Of a stretch of DNA of 5,579 nucleotides, positions 1 to 5,579 are shown one piece after another (position 1 is the stretch's first letter; every line of letters begins with the position of its first letter). The position numbers and the translations under genes were made by a program. The stretch is from an uncultured Bacteroidales bacterium (lineage in GTDB: Bacteria > Bacteroidota > Bacteroidia > Bacteroidales > Paludibacteraceae): assembly GCA_903873355.1 (NCBI GenBank), contig CAIQOG010000174.1:1-5579 (forward strand), read 5' to 3'. Under the pieces are notes generated by a model. That model searched no databases, was not told where the DNA came from, and was given only the letters and a program-made list of their open reading frames with translations.

Positions 1-1385
1 ATGGTAATGACGCCGTTGAAATTCGTACTGCACTGAAAGAGGCAAAATCTGAAACTAAAAAGCCAACACTTATTATCGGTAAAACGATTATGGGTAAAGG
101 TGCTTTGAAAGCTGATGGTTCTAACTTTGAACGTCAGTGTGCAACTCACGGTATGCCACTTGGAGAATGTGGTGCTTCCTACGAAGAAAGTATCAAGAAT
201 TTAGGTGGAAATCCTGAAAATCCATTCGTACTTTTTGCAGAAACAAAAGCATTATATGCTAAACGTGCAGAAGAATTAAAAGCAATTGTTGCTAAAAAAC
301 AAGCTGCAAAAGCTGTATGGGCAAAAGAAAACCCGGCTTTGGCTACTAAACTTGAAGTGTTCTTCTCAGGCAAAGCTCCGGTAGTAAACTGGGAAGCAGT
401 GGTTCAAAAACCCGGACAAGCTACACGTGCTGCTTCAGCAACAGTTTTGGCAGAATTGGCAAAACAAGTTGAAAATATGGTTGTTTCGAGTGCCGACTTA
501 TCAAATTCAGATAAAACTGATGGTTTCCTGAAAAACACCAAAGCTTTTACCAAAGATGATTTCTCCGGAGCATTCCTTCAAGCCGGCGTGGCTGAATTGA
601 CCATGGCTTGTGTTTGTATCGGAATGAGCCTCCATGGTGGTGTTATTCCTGCTTGTGCTACCTTCTTTGTTTTCTCTGACTATATGAAACCGGCTGCCCG
701 TATGGCTGCTTTGATGGAACAACCAGTGAAATTTATCTGGACTCACGATGCGTTCCGTGTAGGTGAAGATGGACCTACTCACGAACCTGTTGAGCAGGAA
801 GCTCAAATCCGTTTGATGGAAAAACTGAAAAACCACAAAGGGCATAATTCTATGTTGGTTCTTCGTCCTGCAGATGTAGAAGAAACAACCATTGCGTGGA
901 AAATGGCCTTGGAAAATACTCATACTCCAACAGCGTTGATTCTATCGCGTCAGAATATCGTTGACTTACCTTCTGCCAATGGTCGTAAAATTGATGCTGT
1001 ACAAGCTGAAAAAGGCGGTTATGTGGTTGAATGTGATGGTAATCCTAATGTTATTTTGGTTGCTTCAGGTTCTGAAGTATCTACTTTATACGAAGGAGCT
1101 GCTTTGCTTCGTGCCGATGGCATTAAAATTCGGTTGGTTTCAGTACCTTCGGAAGGCTTATTCCGAGGTCAATCAGCCGAATATCAGGAAAGTGTACTAC
1201 CAAAAGGAGCTAAAATATTTGGTTTAACTGCCGGTCTTCCTGTCAATCTTGAAGGATTGGTTGGCTCAAACGGTAAAGTATTTGGTTTGGAATCATTTGG
1301 TTTCTCGGCACCCTACAAAGTGTTAGATGAAAAACTTGGATTCACCGGTCAGAATGTTTACAACCAGGTAAAAGCAATGTTATAA
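1..1385 (+). CDS. tkt: Transketolase, C-terminal ~460 residues (5' end cut by window edge)
   Basis: Transketolase uses thiamine diphosphate to move two-carbon ketol units between sugar phosphates in the cytosolic non-oxidative pentose phosphate pathway. The frame is open from base 3 to the TAA at 1383-1385, giving 460 codons; the family is usually about 670 residues, so roughly 210 N-terminal residues, including most of the diphosphate-binding domain, lie outside. The ATG at 90-92 is internal: the upstream in-frame residues KPTLIIGKTIMGKGA are family sequence. Visible landmarks are SSADL (substrate side), the GVAELTM segment whose Glu (codon 594-596) aligns with the cofactor-activating glutamate of the pyrimidine domain, GEDGPTHEP (762-788) with a substrate-binding His, and SRQN (945-956) with the phosphate-binding Arg. 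The C-terminal domain ends in SFGFSAPYKVLDEKLGFTGQNVYNQVKAML, intact. No frameshift or odd insertion is seen. The only uncertainty is which transketolase paralogue this is. Confidence 0.97.
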   Translation, partial: GNDAVEIRTALKEAKSETKKPTLIIGKTIMGKGALKADGSNFERQCATHGMPLGECGASYEESIKNLGGNPENPFVLFAETKALYAKRAEELKAIVAKKQAAKAVWAKENPALATKLEVFFSGKAPVVNWEAVVQKPGQATRAASATVLAELAKQVENMVVSSADLSNSDKTDGFLKNTKAFTKDDFSGAFLQAGVAELTMACVCIGMSLHGGVIPACATFFVFSDYMKPAARMAALMEQPVKFIWTHDAFRVGEDGPTHEPVEQEAQIRLMEKLKNHKGHNSMLVLRPADVEETTIAWKMALENTHTPTALILSRQNIVDLPSANGRKIDAVQAEKGGYVVECDGNPNVILVASGSEVSTLYEGAALLRADGIKIRLVSVPSEGLFRGQSAEYQESVLPKGAKIFGLTAGLPVNLEGLVGSNGKVFGLESFGFSAPYKVLDEKLGFTGQNVYNQVKAML

Positions 1386-1471
1386 CCCCAAAACCCAAAG
1401 GGGAATTTATACTCCAAATACCTTCGACTCTTAAGGTGGATAAGCTCCACTTTAGGGGTCGGGGGTTATTT
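1382..1471 (+). repeat. Palindromic intergenic element with three related ~21-base units
   Basis: The tkt-mntP gap is filled by three versions of one unit. Unit 1 is 1385-1404, unit 2 is 1420-1440 (both direct) and unit 3 is 1446-1466 (inverted). Units 2 and 3 match at 16 of 21 positions and all five differences are transitions. The ends, ATAACCCC at 1382-1389 and GGGGTTAT at 1462-1469, are exact inverted repeats. Unit 3 can therefore pair either with unit 1 (8+4+4+3 bp with small interruptions) or with unit 2 (21 contiguous pairs, loop 1441-1445). The CTTTAGGGGTCGGGGG core resembles intergenic palindromes I recall from other Bacteroidota genomes, but I could not check this. It begins inside the tkt stop region and ends about 5 bases before the mntP start codon. 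Confidence 0.75.
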
Positions 1472-1475
1472 TAAT
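1416..1475 (+). terminator. Long hairpin plus U-rich tail: tkt terminator or mntP leader attenuator
   Basis: Bases 1420-1440 pair with 1446-1466 without interruption: 16 Watson-Crick and 5 G-U pairs around the 5-base loop TAAGC. After a single bulged T (1467), 1416-1419 pair with 1468-1471. The following TTATTTTAATT is U-rich but not a clean U-run, so the terminator reading is moderately supported. All five wobbles are G-U in the plus-strand RNA and would be A-C mismatches in minus-strand RNA, so the fold belongs to rightward transcripts. It could end tkt transcription, act as a 3' stabilising stem, or control mntP expression. Confidence 0.6.
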
Positions 1476-1476
1476 T

Positions 1477-2043
1477 ATGGATTTATTCTCAATCATCATT
1501 ATCGGCATAGGTTTAGCTATGGATTGCTTTGCGGTTTCTATTAGCAAAGGAATCTGCGAACAAAAATTTAATTTTGGAAATACTTTCCGAATGGCATTTC
1601 TGTTTGGTATTTTTCAATCATTTATGCCATTAATTGGATTCTTTGCCGGAAAATCATTTATCCATGAAATGGGTAGTTACGACCATTGGATTGCATTTGG
1701 TTTATTGAGCATAATCGGAGGTAAAATGTTGATTGAAGGACTAAAACCTATCAATCCCGATTGTGAAATCAATCCAAATCCATTCAAATGGAGAACACTC
1801 TTCATATTGGCTATAGCAACAAGTATTGATGCTTTGGCCACAGGAGTAGTTTTTGTCCCCTACCCGACTCTCATCTGGTATGTTATATCAATAATCGGTG
1901 GTATAAGTTTTATTTTTTCATTCATCGGAATGTTTGTAGGTATTCATTTCGGAAAACGTTTTCATTTTAATGTTGAGATTTTAGGAGGTATTATTTTGAT
2001 TGGAATCGGGTTGAAAATCCTGATTGAACATCTATATTTTTAG
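1477..2043 (+). CDS. mntP: Manganese efflux pump MntP (DUF204/YebN family)
   Basis: MntP exports Mn2+ across the inner membrane and protects against manganese excess. The 188-residue product has the family length and six predicted hydrophobic helices at about 3-22, 37-57, 69-88, 107-127, 132-155 and 166-186. Two half-repeats carry the family's conserved acidic motifs: GLAMDCFAVS with Asp16 and ATSIDALATG with Asp118, at the same residue numbers as in the E. coli protein. GGKMLIEG (81-88) is a third conserved stretch, and HWIAF (70-74) is also shared. The start at 1477 fits because the N-terminus aligns without extension. No Shine-Dalgarno sequence is apparent; the G-run at 1461-1465 lies within the upstream stem. 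No promoter fits between that stem and the ATG, so transcription must come through it. The assignment is firm; the ion specificity is inferred from the family. Confidence 0.95.
   Translation: MDLFSIIIIGIGLAMDCFAVSISKGICEQKFNFGNTFRMAFLFGIFQSFMPLIGFFAGKSFIHEMGSYDHWIAFGLLSIIGGKMLIEGLKPINPDCEINPNPFKWRTLFILAIATSIDALATGVVFVPYPTLIWYVISIIGGISFIFSFIGMFVGIHFGKRFHFNVEILGGIILIGIGLKILIEHLYF
2010..2040 (+). promoter_or_regulatory. Candidate Bacteroidota-type promoter for the outer-membrane protein gene
   Basis: GTTG at 2010-2013 and TATATTTT at 2033-2040 are separated by 19 bases. The known Bacteroidota primary-sigma pattern is TTTG, 19-21 bases, then TAnnTTTG, so this matches 3 of 4 and 7 of 8 (only TA and TTTG scored as fixed in the second box, with the final G missing). 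It lies in the last codons of mntP and would start RNA near 2047, giving a leader of about 50 bases. A/T-rich sequence yields such matches by chance, so this is only a candidate. Confidence 0.35.
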
Positions 2044-2096
2044 CTGTGTCTTTAACTCAACAATTTCACAAACACTTTAATAACTAACTATTATTC

Positions 2097-3317
2097 ATGT
2101 ATTTAAAAAGATTGTTACCATTAGTTTTCTTATTTATTTTTTCAACTTTATTTGCAGAAGATTCAAGTATAAAATTTAAACTTTACGGTTTTGTCCGAAA
2201 TGATTTCTATTACAACTCAAGGGTAAATCAGGAATCTTTAGATGGCTTATTTTATATTTATCCAAAAGCGGTCGAATTAAATTCAACAAATCAGGATAAA
2301 AATGCAGTTCCACAGGCAGAAATGCTGAGTATTGCTTCGCGTGTGGGTTTTGACATTACCGGGTCGTCAATATTTGGAGCAAGTTCATCGGCTAAAATAG
2401 AGGCTGATTTTGCAGGCTTTAGTACAAATTATTACGTATTGCGTATCCGTCAGGCATATGCCAAATTAAACTGGAAGAATACTGAATTATTAGTTGGACA
2501 AACATGGCATCCATTGTTTGGCAGCGTTATGCCGACAGTTTTGTCTCTTAATACCGGTGCTCCATTTCAACCATTTAACCGTAGCCCTCAAGTCAGAGTA
2601 AAACAAAATCTGAATTCAAATATCAGCCTAACTGCTGCAGCAATTTATCAAATGCAATATACTTCTCAAGGTCCTTTGGGAGCATCGGCTTCGTATATCA
2701 AAAATGCTATTGTACCAAATTTATTTCTTGGAACTGAATACAAATCAAATCACTGGACTTCAGGGGCTTGTATTGATTTAAAAACTATTAAACCTTCTGT
2801 TGAAGAGATTACTTCTGTCAGTGCCGAAATTTATACTCAATACATAAATCCTGTTTTACAGGTAAAAGCAAAAGCACTTTGGGGTCAGAATCTCAGCGAT
2901 CATCAGATTTTAAGCGGATATGGAGTAAGTGGGATTAATCCTTCAAATGGTGCAGCTACTTACACTAATTTCAATGCTATAACTTCATGGTTGAATGTGG
3001 TTTACGGCACAAAATGGCAAGTTGGAGCTTTTATTGGATTATCCAAAAATATGGGAACAAGTTCAAGTTTGTTAGCCTCTAGCGATGGGAAATTCACTGT
3101 TTATGGCTGTGGTTATACCGATTCAAGCCAGCAACTGTTAGACAGATTAATCAGGCTTTCACCTCAGATAAGCTATAATCTTCCAAATTTCAGACTTGGT
3201 TTGGAGCTGGATTATTCAACAGCTCTTTATGGAACAGTTCAAAACTCCGGTCTGGTAAGTTCCCCTTATAATGTTGACAATAAACGTATTGTAGCCACAA
3301 TGAGTTATATTTTCTAA
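2097..3317 (+). CDS. Outer-membrane beta-barrel protein, DcaP-like porin family
   Basis: The 406-residue product begins with a classical signal peptide: KR at 4-5, a hydrophobic core at 6-19 and probable cleavage after Ala20 (TLFA/EDSS). The mature part opens with a first strand, KFKLYGFVRNDFYYNSR, and continues as alternating aromatic/polar strands. It closes in ATMSYIF, with the terminal Phe expected of a protein inserted by the BAM machinery. The segment SRVGFDITGSS...KIEADFAGF...LRIRQAYAKLNW...LLVGQTWHPLFG matches the layout I know from DcaP-type trimeric porins (SRFG, KxEADF, LRLRHAY, GQTW). A role in passive uptake of small or anionic solutes is therefore likely, but the substrate cannot be read from the sequence. 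The gene follows mntP by 53 A/T-rich bases and lacks a Shine-Dalgarno sequence. The outer-membrane location is well supported; the DcaP link is moderate. Confidence 0.85.
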   Translation: MYLKRLLPLVFLFIFSTLFAEDSSIKFKLYGFVRNDFYYNSRVNQESLDGLFYIYPKAVELNSTNQDKNAVPQAEMLSIASRVGFDITGSSIFGASSSAKIEADFAGFSTNYYVLRIRQAYAKLNWKNTELLVGQTWHPLFGSVMPTVLSLNTGAPFQPFNRSPQVRVKQNLNSNISLTAAAIYQMQYTSQGPLGASASYIKNAIVPNLFLGTEYKSNHWTSGACIDLKTIKPSVEEITSVSAEIYTQYINPVLQVKAKALWGQNLSDHQILSGYGVSGINPSNGAATYTNFNAITSWLNVVYGTKWQVGAFIGLSKNMGTSSSLLASSDGKFTVYGCGYTDSSQQLLDRLIRLSPQISYNLPNFRLGLELDYSTALYGTVQNSGLVSSPYNVDNKRIVATMSYIF

Positions 3318-3353
3318 AAAAAGAGCACCATTTTCAAAGTTGGTGCTCTTTTA
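3316..3353. terminator. Bidirectional intrinsic terminator between convergent genes
   Basis: Bases 3319-3330 and 3341-3352 form a perfect 12-bp stem (core AGAGCACCA / TGGTGCTCT) with a 10-base loop. Rightward transcripts end in the T-run at 3349-3352 and the T-rich sequence after it. Leftward transcripts get seven Us from the A-run at 3316-3322. It serves both the outer-membrane protein gene and the kbl-tdh operon. The A-run includes the last two bases of the outer-membrane protein gene's TAA stop codon. Confidence 0.93.
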
Positions 3354-3361
3354 CTTCTTTA

Positions 3362-4387
3362 TTATTCCCAGTTCAAAATTACTTTTCCGCACTCTCCACT
3401 TTCCATTATGTCGAATCCTTTCTGGAAATCATGAACATGGAAACGATGAGTAATAACCGGACTCAGATCTATGCCCGAAATCAGCATTTGTTCCATCTGA
3501 TACCAGGTTTCCCACATTTCGCGCCCATATATACCTTTTAAAGTAAGTGCTTTAAAAATAATTTTATCCCATTGAACGGTAGTTGAGTTTGGTAAAATTC
3601 CAAGCAAAGCAATCTTTGAGCCATTATACATATTTTCTATCATTTCTTCAAATGCAATTGGTGAACCGGACATTTCGAGACCGATATCAAAACCATGCAT
3701 CCGTAAATCTTTCACGGCACCTTCTATAGTTTCACCTTTGGTTGGATTTACTGTAAGCGTTGCACCCATTTTCTTTGCTATAGCCAACCGATAATCACTC
3801 AAATCACTCACTACAACATTACGAGCACCGGCAAACCGGCAAATAGCAGTTGCCATGATTCCAATCAGACCGGCACCGGTAATCAGCACATCTTCTCCTA
3901 TCATTGGAAACGACAAAGCCGTGTGAGTAGCATTCCCAAAAGGATCCATAATGGCAGCAATCTCATCTGAGATACGGTGGTCGAGTCGAACAACATTTTC
4001 GGCAGGGAGCGATAGATACTCGGCAAAAGCACCATCGCGGTTCACTCCCACTCCAACAGTATTCTCACAAACATGAAGCTTTCCTCTCCTACAGTTGCGG
4101 CAATGTCCGCAGGATATATGTCCTTCACCTGTTACACGGTCGCCAATCTGTAAATTTTTTACTCCACGACCTTTTTCAACTATCTCTCCAACATATTCAT
4201 GTCCTATGGTCATCGGTGTTTTAATAGTCCGTTGCGACCATTCATCCCATTTGTAAATATGTAAATCGGTTCCACATATAGCTGATTTTTTGATTTTTAT
4301 CAGCACATCGTTAATCCCCACATAGGGAAGTGGAATATCTTCCATCCAAATTCCTTTTTCCGGACGCAGTTTTACTAATGCTTTCAT
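3362..4387 (-). CDS. tdh: L-threonine 3-dehydrogenase, zinc-dependent MDR type
   Basis: Tdh oxidises L-threonine with NAD+ to 2-amino-3-ketobutyrate, which the product of the upstream gene cleaves. The 341-residue length equals that of the E. coli enzyme, and the two sequences align almost without gaps. The catalytic zinc region shows Cys38, Thr40 and His43 in [10 protein letters not shown], plus GHE at 62-64. The structural zinc site is Cys93, Cys96, Cys99 and Cys107. The Rossmann motif GAGLIG is at 171-176, with Asp195 at the end of the second strand (VVVSD), as expected for NAD rather than [16 protein letters not shown] and [14 protein letters not shown] are threonine-dehydrogenase signatures that separate it from other medium-chain alcohol dehydrogenases. 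The ATG start lies 9 bases after the kbl stop, so the two genes are very likely cotranscribed. The coding end is 10 bases from the shared terminator stem. Confidence 0.97.
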   Translation of the reverse strand: MKALVKLRPEKGIWMEDIPLPYVGINDVLIKIKKSAICGTDLHIYKWDEWSQRTIKTPMTIGHEYVGEIVEKGRGVKNLQIGDRVTGEGHISCGHCRNCRRGKLHVCENTVGVGVNRDGAFAEYLSLPAENVVRLDHRISDEIAAIMDPFGNATHTALSFPMIGEDVLITGAGLIGIMATAICRFAGARNVVVSDLSDYRLAIAKKMGATLTVNPTKGETIEGAVKDLRMHGFDIGLEMSGSPIAFEEMIENMYNGSKIALLGILPNSTTVQWDKIIFKALTLKGIYGREMWETWYQMEQMLISGIDLSPVITHRFHVHDFQKGFDIMESGECGKVILNWE

Positions 4388-4396
4388 CTTGGTTGA

Positions 4397-5579
4397 TTAG
4401 TTGATTGGTAAATTAAGTTCATTTGCTACTTTTATAAATGCTGAAATACATTTATCCAGTTGATCTGTATCGTGAGCAGCCGAAATCTGTACACGTATTC
4501 TTGCTTGTCCTTTTGGTACAACAGGAAAATAAAATCCTACCACGTAAATCCCTTCATCAAGTAATCGCGAAGCCATTTCTTGCGAAAGTTTGGCGTCATA
4601 AAGCATTACAGCACAAATAGCAGATTCTGTAGGTTTAATATCAAATCCGGCTGATTTCATACGATCTACAAAGTAAGTTGTATTTCTATGAAGCTTTTCC
4701 TGAAGTTCGTTTGATTCATCCATCATCTCAAACATTCGAATTCCTGCAGCAGCCACCATCGGTGGAATTGAGTTTGAAAATAAATATGGACGTGATCGCT
4801 GTCTTAGCATATCAATCATTTCTTTCTTTCCGGTTGTGAATCCACCAATAGCGCCTCCAAAGGCTTTTCCTAACGTTCCTGTTATAATTTCAATTTTCCC
4901 ACGGAGGTTGTAACGTTCAGTTACTCCACGTCCCGTTTCACCCACCACACCGGCGGAATGTGATTCATCAACCATAACCATCGCATTATATTTCTTTGCC
5001 AATGCATAGATTTTGTCCAATGGTGCAACATTTCCATCCATTGAAAACACACCATCAGTTACAATCAGGCGGAATCGTTGAGCCTGAGCCGTTTTCAACT
5101 GAGCTTCCAAATCGACTATATCAGCATTAGCATAACGATATCGTTGAGCTTTGCAAAGTCTAATGCCATCAATAATGGAAGCATGATTCAACGCATCGGA
5201 GATTATAGCGTCTTCCTCATTTAAAAGCGGTTCGAACAAACCACCATTAGCATCGAAACAAGCAGCATACAAAATCGTGTCATCGGTGCCGAAAAACCTT
5301 GTTATAGAAGCTTCAAGTTGTTTGTGAACATCTTGTGTGCCACAGATAAATCGGACGGAAGAAACGCCATAACCGTACTTGTCAAGTGCGTTTTTGGCCG
5401 ACTTTATCAAATCCGGATTATTTGATAACCCCAAATAATTATTGGCACAAAAATTAAGCACTTCTTTACCATCGGCAATCCTGATAAATGCGCCTTGTGG
5501 AGAAATGATAATACGTTCTTTTTTATAAAGTCCTGCCAACTCAACATTATTGAGTTCTTGTTGAAGATATTGTTTAAAT
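4397..5579 (-). CDS. kbl: Glycine C-acetyltransferase (2-amino-3-ketobutyrate CoA ligase), 5' end just beyond the window
   Basis: Kbl is a cytosolic PLP enzyme of the alpha-oxoamine synthase family that converts 2-amino-3-ketobutyrate and CoA to glycine and acetyl-CoA. Visible motifs, in order, are NFCANNYLGLS, SVRFICGTQD, DALNHASIIDG, TDGVFSMDG, VMVDESHSAGVVGETGRG, and TGTLGKAFGG with the PLP-binding lysine at codon 4865-4867. These are followed by QRSRPYLFSNS and PVVPKGQARIRVQISAAH. The frame has no stop up to the right edge. Its first complete codons read FKQYLQQELNNVELAGLYKKER, which aligns residue for residue with E. coli Kbl from Phe5, so only about four codons, including the true start, are missing. 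A TTG at 5537-5539 could be mistaken for a start but is an internal Leu. There are 393 residues visible, against 398 in E. coli. It is the promoter-proximal gene of the kbl-tdh pair; any promoter is outside the window. Confidence 0.97.
   Translation of the reverse strand, partial: FKQYLQQELNNVELAGLYKKERIIISPQGAFIRIADGKEVLNFCANNYLGLSNNPDLIKSAKNALDKYGYGVSSVRFICGTQDVHKQLEASITRFFGTDDTILYAACFDANGGLFEPLLNEEDAIISDALNHASIIDGIRLCKAQRYRYANADIVDLEAQLKTAQAQRFRLIVTDGVFSMDGNVAPLDKIYALAKKYNAMVMVDESHSAGVVGETGRGVTERYNLRGKIEIITGTLGKAFGGAIGGFTTGKKEMIDMLRQRSRPYLFSNSIPPMVAAAGIRMFEMMDESNELQEKLHRNTTYFVDRMKSAGFDIKPTESAICAVMLYDAKLSQEMASRLLDEGIYVVGFYFPVVPKGQARIRVQISAAHDTDQLDKCISAFIKVANELNLPIN

Noticed and set aside
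90..92. ATG at 90 as the start of a complete 431-residue transketolase
   Set aside because: The frame is open back to base 3, and the residues before it are typical transketolase sequence, so the gene is simply cut by the window edge.
179..373. 64-residue minus-strand frame inside tkt
   Set aside because: It is antisense to conserved coding sequence, with no supporting motif.
507..923. 138-residue open frame on the minus strand inside tkt
   Set aside because: It lies entirely antisense to strongly conserved transketolase coding sequence, and its product has no recognisable domain or signal.
961..1227. 88-residue plus-strand frame inside the tkt C-terminal domain
   Set aside because: It is an out-of-frame reading of conserved tkt sequence with low-complexity hydrophobic composition and no independent start signals.
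1461..1465. GGGGG run as a Shine-Dalgarno sequence for mntP
   Set aside because: It is 11 bases from the ATG, buried in the stem, and Bacteroidota generally do not rely on such sites.
1382..1476. yybP-ykoY manganese riboswitch upstream of mntP
   Set aside because: The context is right, but I do not find the conserved GGGGAGUAG-type loop or the later GC-AGACC-type segment; the nearest is GGGGAATTTA at 1400-1409. A covariance-model scan with RF00080 would settle it.
4388..4407. Short direct repeat (GTTGATTAGTTGATTGG) around the kbl stop codon
   Set aside because: A 6-7 base repeat over a stop codon in A/T-rich DNA is within chance, and no structure or function follows from it.
4438..4620. 60-residue plus-strand frame inside kbl
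   Set aside because: It is antisense to the conserved Kbl C-terminal region and has no recognisable features.

Overview
The window looks like a chromosomal segment of a Bacteroidota bacterium, probably order Bacteroidales. This rests on the transketolase sequence type (the MACVCIGMSLHGG and FFVFSDYMKPA stretches), A/T-rich start regions without Shine-Dalgarno sequences, a candidate promoter of the Bacteroidota -33/-7 kind, and moderately low GC. The taxonomic call is from memory of protein families, not from a search.

Layout. Positions 1-1385 (+) hold the 3' two thirds of a transketolase gene. A 91-base gap (1386-1476) follows, almost all of it occupied by a palindromic element. Then come mntP, a six-helix manganese exporter (1477-2043, +), and an outer-membrane beta-barrel protein with a signal peptide, resembling DcaP-type porins (2097-3317, +). 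A perfect 12-bp hairpin (3319-3352) separates these from a convergent minus-strand pair: kbl (glycine C-acetyltransferase, running off the right edge) and then tdh (zinc-type L-threonine 3-dehydrogenase), 9 bases apart. No stretch longer than 91 bases lacks a gene.

How the genes work together. kbl and tdh form the classic two-step threonine breakdown operon: Tdh oxidises threonine to 2-amino-3-ketobutyrate and Kbl cleaves that with CoA to glycine and acetyl-CoA. Transketolase serves the non-oxidative pentose phosphate pathway and has no evident link to its neighbours. MntP and the outer-membrane protein are co-directional and 53 bases apart. Whether they share a transcript or a function is open, and a possible separate promoter for the latter lies inside the end of mntP.

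The protein-coding content is ordinary. The part most worth a second look is the element just before mntP. It contains three related ~21-base units (two direct, one inverted) that can form two alternative hairpins using the same 3' arm. In the longer one, every departure from Watson-Crick pairing over 21 contiguous pairs is a G-U pair in the plus-strand RNA. It ends a few bases before the mntP start codon, leaving no room for a promoter between them. I see no evidence of a wholly new system.
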